A DNA stretch of 64,000 bases from Phycisphaerae bacterium (GCA_028277645.1 JANQFV010000003.1:62001-126000); one strand, 5' to 3'. Positions 54,211-63,450 are shown, counted from the first letter of the stretch. Made by a program: numbers and translations. Notes: generated from the sequence alone by a model not told the origin.

Positions 54211-55199
54211 CAGGCGGCGGGACCGACGTGGTCCGGCCAGTGTCCGTGGTCGAACAGAAACTGGCGCACGTGCTGGCAGAGATGGCACTTGCTCGCGTAG
54301 CCGTCCGGCTGCGGGCGAAAGCCGAACTCCTCTGCCCGACGTGCAAGCTCATAGCTGCCGCCGGCGACCACCACTGACACTACCGGATGGTCGGGCCAGT
54401 TTGCAGACAGGTCGTTCCACACCTGCCCCACGCTGCGCTCGTTCGCCGTGCCGAGGATGATCCCGGCGCACGTGCCGGGAAACACCTGGCCGTCGGGGTC
54501 GATGTGTACGTGCCGGCTGCGCAGCACTTCGTCATCGCACTTCGCGCCAGCGAACGCTTCGGGGGCGTGCAGTGGCAGTAGGTGTGCGACCTCATCGGCG
54601 GCGCGGCCGTTCATCCGGTCCGGGTGCTGCGCCAGCGCCGCCCGAAATGCAGCTTCCTTCTCCTCGGTCGACATGTGCCGCGTGTCGATGGGGTCATTGA
54701 AGAAGTCCCACCAGCGCACGATCAACCGTCCCTTGCCGAAGACCTGCCGGGCGTGTTTCACACAACGCTCGACGCGCTCGAACGGTACGTATTCCTGGTG
54801 AAACACGTCGGCGCTGACGATCAGGCGCTGAACGCCGAGGGCATCGAGCAACTCCAGGCGAGCGCGCGTCAGACCGTCGTGCGTGGCCCACGCCGCGTTG
54901 GTTTCGACGTGAGCCGGGCGGGTGAGCCCCGCATCGCGCGCGGCGCGCAGAACGGACACAAGCTGCACCCAGTCGAGGAACGGCTCGCCGCCGGCCAGGT
55001 GGATCTGCATAACGATTCCCTGCTCGGTGGCGTGGTCGTCCAGTTCGCGCCACAGCCGCACCGCCTGCTCGGCCGACATCCATCCGCCGCGGTCCGGCCC
55101 GCTGTAGGTGTAACAAAACGCACAGCGCGCGTTGCAGCGGTACGTCAGCATCAGGCCGGCAAACTCCCACGGGGCAAGCTGTTCTGCAGAATCGCTCAA
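54189..55199 (-). CDS. Radical SAM protein with C-terminal extra cysteine pair
   Basis: 336 residues. It begins with a TTG at 55199; a GGAG lies just upstream. The [4Fe-4S] motif YRCNARCAFCYTYSG holds Cys22, Cys26, Cys29. HLAGGEPFLDW is the SAM-binding GGE-like motif. After about residue 220 there are more cysteines (AKCDDE, GTCAGII, SKCHLCQH), suggesting a SPASM-like second iron-sulfur site. Substrate is not recognised. It is convergent with the small beta-rich gene; whether that is a substrate is unknown. Confidence 0.83.
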   Translation of the reverse strand: MSDSAEQLAPWEFAGLMLTYRCNARCAFCYTYSGPDRGGWMSAEQAVRLWRELDDHATEQGIVMQIHLAGGEPFLDWVQLVSVLRAARDAGLTRPAHVETNAAWATHDGLTRARLELLDALGVQRLIVSADVFHQEYVPFERVERCVKHARQVFGKGRLIVRWWDFFNDPIDTRHMSTEEKEAAFRAALAQHPDRMNGRAADEVAHLLPLHAPEAFAGAKCDDEVLRSRHVHIDPDGQVFPGTCAGIILGTANERSVGQVWNDLSANWPDHPVVSVVVAGGSYELARRAEEFGFRPQPDGYASKCHLCQHVRQFLFDHGHWPDHVGPAACYASTTS

Positions 55200-55339
55200 A
55201 TCTCCACACCTCGCGCAATCAGCTCAGCGTCACCGGTGATTGTAGCCTCTGTTGGGAACGCGGTTTGCGCGCAGTCACAGTTGACGCCTCCCGACGACCG
55301 AAGTAGCGTGATACATTGGAGTGTAGATTCGGAACGCAT

Positions 55340-55843
55340 ATGACCCATCGTCGGCTGAAGACGATCCTGAATGATCTTACCGGTACCGCTGCGGGCGATC
55401 TCGCCGAGCGTCTGGAGGCGCGCTACGCAGTCGACCGGCACTGCCCAATAACGCGTTTCCTGTTGGGTTGCGAATGCTTCGACCGCGGCCGGTCGGCGAC
55501 GGGCGTCGAGCACATGATGATGGCTCACCGCCTGGAGCCGGAGTTGCAGTCGGCTGCCCTCCTGGTATTCGCCGGACTGAACTGGGTCTCGCGGCGCGGG
55601 GAGCGTCTGCTGCCGGTACTGCTGGAGACCTGGGAGGAATTCCGCCGACCGGAGTTTGACTGCACCCGCACCGAGCGCGCTGTGCTGGACGCATTCGCCG
55701 AAGCTGACCCCGGCCTCGACCTGGTGTCGCCGCTGGCCCGCCGCCTGTGGCGTCTACCGATTCGCACTTTGCGCGCCCAGATTCGTGAGGCCATCGTGTC
55801 GCGCGACGCGGGACTGTACCCCTTGCTGACCGCGACGGCCTGA
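55340..55843 (+). CDS. Small helical protein of unknown function, first gene before the glycosyltransferases
   Basis: 167 residues from ATG 55340. It is Leu/Arg/Ala-rich and looks all-helical with short repeat-like units (HCPITRFLLGCECFDRGRSATGVEHMMMA), perhaps TPR-like. There is no catalytic motif or membrane segment. It precedes the first glycosyltransferase by 38 bp and may belong to that operon. Confidence 0.6.
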   Translation: MTHRRLKTILNDLTGTAAGDLAERLEARYAVDRHCPITRFLLGCECFDRGRSATGVEHMMMAHRLEPELQSAALLVFAGLNWVSRRGERLLPVLLETWEEFRRPEFDCTRTERAVLDAFAEADPGLDLVSPLARRLWRLPIRTLRAQIREAIVSRDAGLYPLLTATA

Positions 55844-55881
55844 TCCGCTACGGTCGACCCACCGAAGGAGCTTGCGAAGTC

Positions 55882-56583
55882 ATGATGTTGTCCGTCGTCA
55901 TCCCGGTCTATAACGAGCGTGAGACGCTCTTTGAGATCATCCGGCAGGTTCTGGATGCGCCGATCGAACTCGAACGCGAGTTGGTGCTGGTGGATGACTA
56001 CTCCGTCGACGGTACACGCGAACTGTACGGCAAGCTGCCAAGCGAATTCCCGGATGCCAATATCCGTGTCTTCGAGCACAAAAAGAACAAGGGCAAGGGC
56101 GCGGCACTGCGGACCGGCTTCAAAGAGGTCAAGGGCGATCTGGTCGTAGTGCAGGACGCCGACCTCGAATACGACCCTAAGGACTATCCGAAACTGCTCA
56201 AACCCATTCTCGAAGGAAACGCCGACGTCGTATACGGCTCGCGGTTCAAGCAGGGCCACGAGCACCGCGTGCTGAACTTCTGGCACTACATGGGCAATCG
56301 TTGGCTGACGACGCTCTCCAATATGTGTACGGACCTCAACCTGACGGATATGGAGACGTGCTACAAGATGTTCCGCGCCGAGGTGCTGCGGAGCATGAAG
56401 CTGCGTTCCGACCGCTTCGGTATCGAGCCGGAAATGACCGCCAAGGTCGCCCGCGGCGGCTGGCGTGTGTACGAGGTCGGCATCAGCTACGACGGCCGAT
56501 CGTACGAAGAGGGTAAGAAGATCACCTGGCGCGACGGCGTCAAGGCGATCGTCGCCATTCTGCGTTTCAGATTCTCAGATTAG
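55882..56583 (+). CDS. GT2-family glycosyltransferase (dolichyl/polyprenyl-phosphate sugar synthase-like)
   Basis: 233 residues with no membrane segment. The start MLSVVIPVYNERETL, then DDYSVDGTRELY, KNKGKGAALRTGFKEVKGD, and the nucleotide-sugar/metal motif VVQDADLEYDPKDY are typical of enzymes that move a sugar from a nucleotide sugar to polyprenyl phosphate, or of closely related GT2s. NRWLTTLSNMCTDLNLTDMETCYKMF matches the DPM1-like group. SD AAGGAG is present. Confidence 0.88.
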   Translation: MMLSVVIPVYNERETLFEIIRQVLDAPIELERELVLVDDYSVDGTRELYGKLPSEFPDANIRVFEHKKNKGKGAALRTGFKEVKGDLVVVQDADLEYDPKDYPKLLKPILEGNADVVYGSRFKQGHEHRVLNFWHYMGNRWLTTLSNMCTDLNLTDMETCYKMFRAEVLRSMKLRSDRFGIEPEMTAKVARGGWRVYEVGISYDGRSYEEGKKITWRDGVKAIVAILRFRFSD

Positions 56584-56624
56584 CCTTGCGCGGCCGAGCG
56601 CATCACACCACGCGGTCGTTCGAC

Positions 56625-57344
56625 ATGTTCACACCTCGCGCGCCGGTCACGATCGTCGTTCCGACCTACGACGAACATGAGAATCTTGAACCGCTCGCTG
56701 AACGGATCTTCGCGACGCTCTCCGCTGACCACACCGAGCTGCTCATCCTCGACGACAACTCGCCCGACGGGACGGCAGCCGAGGCTGAACGGCTGGCTAA
56801 GAAATTCCCGATACGGTGCGTTGTGCGACGTGACGCACGCGGTCTCGCGACCGCCGTCATCGCCGGCATCGCGGCGGCGCAAAACGACGTGGTCGTCGTC
56901 ATGGACGCGGACCTGTCGCACCCGCCGGAACAGATTCCCGCCCTGTTGAACGCCCTGGATAACCCGTCCGTCGACGCGGCGGTCGGTAGCCGCTTTGTCG
57001 CCGGCGGCAAAGTCGATTTGCACTGGCCGGCGCATCGCCGTTTGAACAGTTGGGTAGGCCGCGTGCTGGCACGACCGCTGACCTCCGTGCGGGACATGAT
57101 GGCCGGCTTCTTCGCATTTCGACGGCAGACGGTGCGGTTGGAAGCACTACACCCGGTTGGTTACAAGATCCTGCTCGAGCTGATCGTGCGCAATCGCTGG
57201 CACAATGTCGTGGAAGTTCCGATTACATTCTCCGACCGTGCGGCGGGGCAGACCAAGCTCAACATCGCGGAACAAGTGCGCTATCTACGTCACCTCGGCC
57301 GACTGTACACGTGCGTACTGACCGGCGGAACCAAGCGACCATGA
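56625..57344 (+). CDS. GT2-family glycosyltransferase, DPM1-like
   Basis: 239 residues. The start FTPRAPVTIVVPTYDEHENLEP, LDDNSPDGTAAEAERLAK and VVVMDADLSHPPEQIPALL are those of polyprenol-monophosphomannose synthases. HRRLNSWVGRVLARPL and VRDMMAGFFAFRRQ match the C-terminal part of the catalytic domain. It has no membrane anchor. It overlaps the GT87 start by 4 bp. Two paralogous GT2s in a row may use different sugar nucleotides or act as a pair. Confidence 0.88.
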   Translation: MFTPRAPVTIVVPTYDEHENLEPLAERIFATLSADHTELLILDDNSPDGTAAEAERLAKKFPIRCVVRRDARGLATAVIAGIAAAQNDVVVVMDADLSHPPEQIPALLNALDNPSVDAAVGSRFVAGGKVDLHWPAHRRLNSWVGRVLARPLTSVRDMMAGFFAFRRQTVRLEALHPVGYKILLELIVRNRWHNVVEVPITFSDRAAGQTKLNIAEQVRYLRHLGRLYTCVLTGGTKRP

Positions 57345-58636
57345 GCGCATCACCTCAATCCGACACCCGCGCGACGCGCGGCTGGCGCATCCTGCTCGTC
57401 ATCGGGCTTGTGTACACCGCGATCGTCGCCGCGGTCGTTGTGGTCCGCACGGTGCCGGCCGTCGGTCTGACGGATTATGACGAGATTCGCGCCGCGACCA
57501 CGAGCGACTTCCGCGACTTCTGGTGGACCGCTCGCCATTTCTGCGAGACGGGCAAGCTGACCGCTGATTTCGGCGTCCACAACTATTTGCCCTTCTTCCC
57601 GCTGTTCATGCTGCCCTGGAGCCTGTTGCCGCTCCCGGTCGCGGCAGCGGCGTTCAGCGCGCTATCCCTCGTACTCTTCGGCGTCGCGATCGCGCTGACG
57701 TACAATTTGCTCGCGAACGGTTCGCGCAGTCCGCCGAGGACGTGGTTGATTATCACGGCCGTGCTCCTGCTACCGTACGTGCATTCCTGCGCGGTGATGG
57801 GCAATGTCGGCCTGTTGATGGCGTTCCTCGTCGTCGCAACCTGGTTTCTGGTCGAGCGAGGGCGAGAATGGGAGGCCGGCGCAGCACTTGGACTGGCCGC
57901 ACTGATCAAGCTGCTGCCGGCGCTACTGGTGATCTTCTTCCTGCTGAAGCGACGATGGCGCGTGGCGGGCGGCGCTGCAAGCGTGGTGCTGCTGCTCGGC
58001 CTTGGTCTGCCGCTGGGGATGCTGGGACTAGACCAAACGGCCCGGCAACATCAGGCCTTCTTCGACACAGCGGTGCGTCAGCACTCAGCCTATCAAACCA
58101 TCATGACGGACAAGCCCGGTAAGGCATACTACAAGAACAGCGCCCTGCCAATGATCCTTCGGCGTCTGCTGACGCCACTGAACGCCAGCGGAACCGACGA
58201 GCCGTTCTACGTAAACGCGTTGACGTTACCACGGGCCGTCGTTCTGGCGGTGTTCGTCATCGTAGTGGTGACCGCATTGTTCGTAACGACGGTAGTCACG
58301 CTCCGCGGCCCCCCCAGTTGGCCACCTCCCGATCCCAGCGACGGTCAGGCCGTGCGCGGACAGTTCGCCGCCTGGTGCTGCCTGGCGCTGATCAGTTCGC
58401 CGCTGGTGTGGGCGCACTATCTTCCGCTGTGCCTTTGGCCGCTGGCGCTTGCGGCCCGCAACGCGCTGCGACGCAATCGCACGCGTCCCATCGCGATGGT
58501 TGTTTTGGTGTGCTGGATTCTGGGAGCGGCGGCGCTCGCATCTCCGTTGGCCCGGGCAGCGGGAGCGCAACTGGCTCCGGTGCTTCTGCTCTGGATCGCC
58601 GCGATCGTTACCGGCGCCGCGCAACGAGATGCTTGA
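57341..58636 (+). CDS. GT87-like polytopic mannosyltransferase (DUF2029 type)
   Basis: 431 residues from ATG 57341, overlapping the previous stop by 4 bp. About nine to ten membrane segments. Early TSDFRDFWWTARHF and a HNYLPFFPLFMLPWSL loop are typical of GT-C enzymes of family 87, which use polyprenyl-phosphate mannose (or arabinose) on the outer side of the membrane. Together with the two GT2 genes it makes a self-contained lipid-linked sugar transfer unit. The acceptor is unknown. Confidence 0.82.
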   Translation: MSASPQSDTRATRGWRILLVIGLVYTAIVAAVVVVRTVPAVGLTDYDEIRAATTSDFRDFWWTARHFCETGKLTADFGVHNYLPFFPLFMLPWSLLPLPVAAAAFSALSLVLFGVAIALTYNLLANGSRSPPRTWLIITAVLLLPYVHSCAVMGNVGLLMAFLVVATWFLVERGREWEAGAALGLAALIKLLPALLVIFFLLKRRWRVAGGAASVVLLLGLGLPLGMLGLDQTARQHQAFFDTAVRQHSAYQTIMTDKPGKAYYKNSALPMILRRLLTPLNASGTDEPFYVNALTLPRAVVLAVFVIVVVTALFVTTVVTLRGPPSWPPPDPSDGQAVRGQFAAWCCLALISSPLVWAHYLPLCLWPLALAARNALRRNRTRPIAMVVLVCWILGAAALASPLARAAGAQLAPVLLLWIAAIVTGAAQRDA

Positions 58637-58907
58637 TAAGCGTCCACGCAGAGTCCTATAAAATCAGCCGAAGATCAGTACCAAAGGGCTTTAATGGGTG
58701 GCTTGCATATCGTACCGTTTTAGTGATAATTCACTGGCGAACAACGCCGTCCGCCGCCGAAAAATCTAGTGCGGGTGGGAATCTCACAGGCGGCTCACCG
58801 GTTGTCGCTGATGATTGGGCCGAGATCAAAAACGACTCTCGATAACGGCTGATCTTTCACGGTTCACAGAGACTCGAGACACGAGCAGAACTTCAAGGAG
58901 ATTCAGA
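58637..58907. other. AT-richer gap before the Cys-rich protein gene
   Basis: 271 bp, lower in GC than its surroundings. No gene was found. It should hold the promoter of the secreted Cys-rich protein; I do not see a clear -35/-10 pair. SD AAGGAG (58895-58900) lies 7 nt before the ATG. Confidence 0.4.
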
Positions 58908-59654
58908 ATGCGAACGATTGCTTCGACCGCGTTGGTGATGGTGCTGACGATGGGTACCCAAGCCTGGGCGCAGTGCAGCCACAGCAAGGCCACCAAGTCC
59001 ACTAAGGCCACCTGCCAAAAGTCCGACACAAAGCTGGCCAGCAGCAAGAGCTGTAGCAAATCGGCGTGCGGCGACAAGGCCGGTTGTTGTCCCAAGAGCT
59101 GTGCGCCGAAGATGACGCACCTTGTCGCGGGCGAGCGGATCTGCTGCCCGAAGAACGCCGAAATCCTCGCCAAGGCCAACGACAGCACCATCCAGTTCGC
59201 CGTCGGCAACGAGACGTTTGAGAACAAGGGCGAAGCCATGCAGGCGCTCGCCACCGCCCTCGAGAGGTACCTCGGCGAGATGACCACGGTCCGTTACGCC
59301 GTCGGCGATGACTGTGTCGGCTGCCCGACCGCCGCCAAGCAGCTCGCGTCGAAGAATAAGGGCCACGTGAAGTACCGCGTCGCGTCGTTCGACTTCGAGT
59401 GCGACAAGAAGGCTGCGAAGATCGCCAAGACCGCCCGCGAGGCCGCCGACAAGGTCCATATGAAGATGGTCGTGGGCGACAAGGAGTACTCCTGCAAGAA
59501 GGCCACCGCCGCCGCCTGCCAGAAGTCGGGCAAGAAGTGCACCTACAAGGTCGGCGAGAAGAGCACCTGCTGCGAGACGACTGCCAAGGTCCAGCTCGCC
59601 CAGGCCCGCATCGACGCTGCGGTCTCTGCCATCCAGAAGCAGATGGGCGCCTAG
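58908..59654 (+). CDS. Secreted Cys/Lys-rich repeat protein
   Basis: 248 residues with a signal peptide ending at TQAWAQ. The mature protein holds 17 cysteines and many lysines. An N-terminal Cys-rich part (GDKAGCCPKSCAPK, GERICCPKNAE) is followed by about five imperfect repeats of a pattern like h-x-VG-x-x-x-F/Y-x-C-K-x-A: FAVGNETFENKGEA, YAVGDDCVGCPTAA, YRVASFDFECDKKAA, VVGDKEYSCKKA, YKVGEKSTCCETT. It could bind metals or form disulfide-linked envelope structures. I do not recognise a family. Codon use is very regular (GC-rich third positions, AAG lysine), which suggests high expression. It has a strong terminator. Confidence 0.8.
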   Translation: MRTIASTALVMVLTMGTQAWAQCSHSKATKSTKATCQKSDTKLASSKSCSKSACGDKAGCCPKSCAPKMTHLVAGERICCPKNAEILAKANDSTIQFAVGNETFENKGEAMQALATALERYLGEMTTVRYAVGDDCVGCPTAAKQLASKNKGHVKYRVASFDFECDKKAAKIAKTAREAADKVHMKMVVGDKEYSCKKATAAACQKSGKKCTYKVGEKSTCCETTAKVQLAQARIDAAVSAIQKQMGA

Positions 59655-59699
59655 TTACGCATCTTTCAGCCGTTCCGGCTGAGGCAAACAGGACTCTGG

Positions 59700-59738
59700 A
59701 CGACGCTCGATCCCAGGATCGGGCGTCGTTCTTTTTTC
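59700..59738 (+). terminator. Strong intrinsic terminator of the Cys-rich protein gene
   Basis: ACGACGC-t-CGATCC (59700-59713) pairs with GGATCG-g-GCGTCGT (59716-59729) with a 2-nt loop and one mismatch, followed by a T-run at 59729-59738. This is the clearest rho-independent terminator in the window. Confidence 0.88.
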
Positions 59739-59841
59739 CTCGGACCAAACCGTGCATGCCATCCTCCGGTCGCCCGTTGATGTCAGAACCTTGCGGGAAC
59801 GTTACAATCAAAATGTGAACGCCCCGAGACGGAGCCGCATC

Positions 59842-60201
59842 ATGTCCCATCGCCGATCTGTCGCACTGCTCGCGCCCCTCGTGCTCGCCCTGCTTGTCGG
59901 GTGTCAGTCGAAAATCACGCGTGGAAACTTCGAGGTCATCCAAATCGACGTGGACACCCGCGCGGACGTGCGCACCATCCTCGGCGAGCCGACTGGCAAC
60001 TTCGGCGACGAGTGGATGTACGACGACCTTGATCGACACGTGTCGGCGATCATCTACTTCCACGCGGACGGACGCGTCGCCGGCAAGGAGTGGATGGACG
60101 CGATGTCGAACACGTTCGAGGGCGAGAATCCCGGCACCGCTGACACGCCGCCGGGTGAGATTCGCCGACACCGCGGCGTCAGTCGGACGTACGACGACTG
60201 A
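59842..60201 (+). CDS. Small BamE/SmpA-like lipoprotein
   Basis: 119 residues from ATG 59842 (SD GGAG). A lipobox LLVGC (Cys19) follows a short hydrophobic start. The fold pattern ITRGNFEVIQIDVDTRADVRTILGEP and DEWMYDDLDRHVSAIIYF recalls the BamE/SmpA domain (small lipoproteins with a beta-alpha motif and a GEP turn). A TACAAT box lies at 59803-59808 with a -35-like TTGATG 20 nt before it. Role in outer-membrane protein assembly is inferred from the family only. Confidence 0.7.
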   Translation: MSHRRSVALLAPLVLALLVGCQSKITRGNFEVIQIDVDTRADVRTILGEPTGNFGDEWMYDDLDRHVSAIIYFHADGRVAGKEWMDAMSNTFEGENPGTADTPPGEIRRHRGVSRTYDD

Positions 60202-60308
60202 CGAGATTCTCGACGTGGTCGCGCACGTTCGTTGTGCCACTGCTCTGTGAGCAGTGCGCACCGTGATCCAAGCCACTGCTGGCACACCAGTGGCACGTAC
60301 AGACGTCT

Positions 60309-61130
60309 CTACGTCGCGGGGATGTCTCGTCGCGTAAAGCGCCACAGCCCGATCAGCCAAGCCAGTCCCCCTACCGCCACCAGCACACCCATGTCATCGA
60401 GCGGTGCCGCGCCTGCGCGGACGATCGGCAGCGGCCGGTAGTAGTACAGGAATCCCAGCACGCTGATCGGACGGACCACCTCCCAGAACTGCGCCACGAG
60501 ATTCAGCAGATCGCTGGCCAGCAGGATGGCAAGCACAATCCCCACCGTCGTGCCGCGGCGTGAACAGATTCCTGAGAACATGGTGGTCAGCCCGCAAACG
60601 CTGAGGTGAAGCGCGAGCAGGTTATAGCTCACCGGCGCCAGGCGGTACATCTCGATCGGCTCATCGAGCGGAAATACGTATTGCCCCAGCAGGAGACCGA
60701 CCCAGGGCGCGGCGCTGATCGGTAAACAGGCGAGAATCCATACCAATGAAGTGCTGACGTAGACGCGAACACGCGAAACCGGCAGCGTAAGCAGCAAGTC
60801 GGCCGTTCCACGTCCAATCTCACCGGCGGGCACACTACTGGTCAGCGTGAGAATAAGCGTCCAGGCGACGGCAAGCATGAAGGGGTGGACAAAGAAGAAC
60901 GACGCCAGCGTCGTGGGCGTCAGGTCGCCGGCGAGATCCGCCCCCAGCGCGAGGCGCACGATCATCTTGATCAGCGGCCGATCAAGCCACGCGCGGATCA
61001 GGTCGAGGTCGGTGATCGCCTCGTGCACCATGCGAACCATCAGAATCTCGAACAGCACGATGCTGATCGTCGCAAGTACCATCAGCGGCAGGGCGCTGCG
61101 CAGCGTCTTGATAAACACTGCCCGGCTCAT
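60309..61130 (-). CDS. ABC-2 type transporter permease
   Basis: 273 residues, six predicted membrane segments (for example LMVLATISIVLFEILMV, FMLAVAWTLILTLTS, VLVAVGGLAWLIGLW). The loop GEIGRGTADLLLTLPVSRVRVYVS after the second segment is typical of ABC-2 exporters. The partner ATPase gene lies upstream and overlaps by 4 bp. Confidence 0.83.
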   Translation of the reverse strand: MSRAVFIKTLRSALPLMVLATISIVLFEILMVRMVHEAITDLDLIRAWLDRPLIKMIVRLALGADLAGDLTPTTLASFFFVHPFMLAVAWTLILTLTSSVPAGEIGRGTADLLLTLPVSRVRVYVSTSLVWILACLPISAAPWVGLLLGQYVFPLDEPIEMYRLAPVSYNLLALHLSVCGLTTMFSGICSRRGTTVGIVLAILLASDLLNLVAQFWEVVRPISVLGFLYYYRPLPIVRAGAAPLDDMGVLVAVGGLAWLIGLWRFTRRDIPAT

Positions 61131-62029
61131 GCCACGTCCTCCGCATCCGTCTCGGTGTAGTACGCGAGGAACAGGTCCTCCAGGTCCGGCGGCGCGATGG
61201 TGACATCTTCTAAGGCCACCTCGTTGAGCCAGGCGATCAGCCGGTCAGTGCGACCGGTCCACACGCCGCGGAGGTGGCGCTCGTCCTGGCGCGACACCTG
61301 TAATCCGTCGGGCAACTGCGGCAGCGACACGCCGGCGGGAAACCGCAGGTCGACGTGGCGCAGCGCCCGCTCGCGCAGCACATCCATACGCTCGCGTTCG
61401 ACGAGCCGACCGTTGCGCAGGATGGCGACCTCATCGCACAGTTCTTCCACCTCTGCGAGCGTGTGACTTGAGAACAGCACTGTGCGCCCGTCGCGCGCGA
61501 CGTCGCGCAGCTCCTGATACAGCGTCTCGCGCACCAGCGGATCGAGCCCGATCGTCGGCTCGTCGAGGATCAAGAGCCGAGGGCGATGCATCAACGCGCT
61601 GATCAGCCCCAGCTTCTGCTTCATGCCGCGCGAGTAGCCCCCCACGCGGCGATCCAGGTCGAGATCGAACGACCGCGTCAGTCGCTCGACTTCCGATCGC
61701 GTTCGGCCGCCGTGGGCCGCGTCCAGAAACTCGATCGTCGCGCGGCCCGTGAGATTGTCGTACAGGCGCACATCACCGGAGAGATAGCCGATCGCAGTCC
61801 GAACGCGCGGGCCGTCGGCCCACGCGTCTCGTCCGAGCACCCGCGCGGTGCCCGACGTGGCGCGCAGCAGCCCGAGCAGAATGCGGATCGTCGTTGTTTT
61901 GCCCGCCCCGTTGGGACCGAGAAAGCCGAATAGCCGGCCCACCGGCACACGCAGGTCGAGCCCACGCAATGCTGCGTGTGCTCCATAGCGCTTCGTCAGG
62001 CCGCGAATCTCGACGGCATCCATCGGCAC
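61127..62029 (-). CDS. ABC transporter ATP-binding protein (ABC-2 export type)
   Basis: 300 residues. Walker A GPNGAGKTTT, signature YSRGMKQKLGL, Walker B RLLILDEPTIGLDP and H-loop FSSHTLAEVEE are clear. The C-terminal 70 residues belong to the regulatory part of the CcmA/NosF-like group. The substrate of the pair is not known. It precedes the permease with ATGA overlap. Confidence 0.93.
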   Translation of the reverse strand: MPMDAVEIRGLTKRYGAHAALRGLDLRVPVGRLFGFLGPNGAGKTTTIRILLGLLRATSGTARVLGRDAWADGPRVRTAIGYLSGDVRLYDNLTGRATIEFLDAAHGGRTRSEVERLTRSFDLDLDRRVGGYSRGMKQKLGLISALMHRPRLLILDEPTIGLDPLVRETLYQELRDVARDGRTVLFSSHTLAEVEELCDEVAILRNGRLVERERMDVLRERALRHVDLRFPAGVSLPQLPDGLQVSRQDERHLRGVWTGRTDRLIAWLNEVALEDVTIAPPDLEDLFLAYYTETDAEDVA

Positions 62030-62052
62030 GCCCTACAAATCCACGCAGGCGG

Positions 62053-63450
62053 CTAGAGCGGGTACTGCATTCCGCGCTCGGCGATTACGACCTCGCGAAA
62101 ACCGACACCCCGCAACCTCTCGGCCAACACCGTTGAGTTGTCCTCTTCACCGTGCACGAGGAATACCCGTCGAGTCTTCTTCGCCCGCGGTGTGAGCAGA
62201 TCGAGCAGGTCCGCCTGGTCGGCGTGCCCGCTGAAGCCGTGAATCTGTACAACTTCGGCCGCGACTTTGTACTCCTCGTGGAACAGCCGAATCTTCTCAG
62301 CACCGTCCGCCAGCCGCCGCCCCAATGTGTGCAGCGCCTGCCAGCCGACAATGAGAATCGTGTTTATCTCGTTTTCGACGTTGTTCTTGATGTGGTGGCG
62401 GATACGACCGGCTTCGCACATGCCGCTGGCCGAAATGATCACGCACGGTTCGGCTCGCCCGTGCAGAGCTTTGCTCTCCTCCACGTTGCGGATGTAGCGG
62501 CAGCAGTGGCTGCCAAGAATGTCGCCGGTCACGCGGTGAAACGCGCGGGCCTCCGCGTCATAGCACTCGGGGTGCATCTTGAATACTTCGGTCGCGTTGA
62601 CCGCCAGCGGGCTGTCGACGTAAACCGGGAAGCGTGGCAGTTGCCCCTCGACCATCGCTTCGTGGATAAAATACACGATCGTCTGCGTGCGACCGACGGA
62701 AAAAGCCGGGATGACGACCTTGCCGCCGCGCTCGATCGTGCGGCGAACGATGTCAATCAACTGCTCCTGCGCGTCGGGCACGCGCTCGTTGACACGCCCA
62801 CCGTAGGTGCTTTCGCAGATGATCGTATCGTCGTCGGGGAATTCGGCCGGGTCACGGATGATGGGCTTGTCGGGCCGGCCGACATCGCCGGTGAAGTAGA
62901 GCGACGGCGTGTGTCCGTTGCGCTTGGCGAACTCGAGCCGAACGCCCCCAGAGCCGAGCATGTGACCGGCTTCGCGGTAAACAGCGAGCAGCCCGGGCAC
63001 GACCGGAAACAGCCGCTTGTACGACACGCTCTGCATGAGTTCGACGGCGCCGAGCGCGTCGTCGTAATCGTAGAGTGGCTCGATCGGATCGAGCCCCTTC
63101 TTCTTACGGCGCTTGTTGACGTAGAAGACGTCCTCTTCCTGGATGTGCGCCGAGTCCGGCAGCATGATCGCACACAAGTCACGCGTCGCCGGCGTACAGT
63201 AGATCGGTCCTTCGAAGCCATCTCGCACCAGCCGCGGAAGACGCCCGGAATGGTCGATGTGTGCGTGTGACAGCACGACTGCGGCAATCTCCTTCGGTGG
63301 CACGGGCCATTCGCGATTCTTGGCCTCCGCCTCGGACCGCTTGCCGTGATACAGACCGCAGTCCAGCGCGACCCATTGGTCGTCGACGCAAACCATGTGC
63401 ATCGAGCCCGTGACCTCGCCCGCCGCCCCGTGAAAAAGAACCTCGGCCAT
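62053..63450 (-). CDS. Metallo-beta-lactamase / beta-CASP ribonuclease-like protein
   Basis: 465 residues from ATG 63450 (SD AAGGAG). The zinc motif is LSHAHIDHSGRLP. Further metal ligands lie at YREAGHMLGSGG and YFTGDVGR. The beta-CASP part carries GGKVVIPAFSVGRTQ and HGFSGHADQADLL near the C-terminus (KVFLVHGEED-like VFLVHGEEDN). This is the CPSF73/Ysh1-like class of RNA-cleaving exonucleases and endonucleases; bacterial members are widespread and poorly studied. Its promoter is at 63478-63506. Confidence 0.93.
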   Translation of the reverse strand: MAEVLFHGAAGEVTGSMHMVCVDDQWVALDCGLYHGKRSEAEAKNREWPVPPKEIAAVVLSHAHIDHSGRLPRLVRDGFEGPIYCTPATRDLCAIMLPDSAHIQEEDVFYVNKRRKKKGLDPIEPLYDYDDALGAVELMQSVSYKRLFPVVPGLLAVYREAGHMLGSGGVRLEFAKRNGHTPSLYFTGDVGRPDKPIIRDPAEFPDDDTIICESTYGGRVNERVPDAQEQLIDIVRRTIERGGKVVIPAFSVGRTQTIVYFIHEAMVEGQLPRFPVYVDSPLAVNATEVFKMHPECYDAEARAFHRVTGDILGSHCCRYIRNVEESKALHGRAEPCVIISASGMCEAGRIRHHIKNNVENEINTILIVGWQALHTLGRRLADGAEKIRLFHEEYKVAAEVVQIHGFSGHADQADLLDLLTPRAKKTRRVFLVHGEEDNSTVLAERLRGVGFREVVIAERGMQYPL

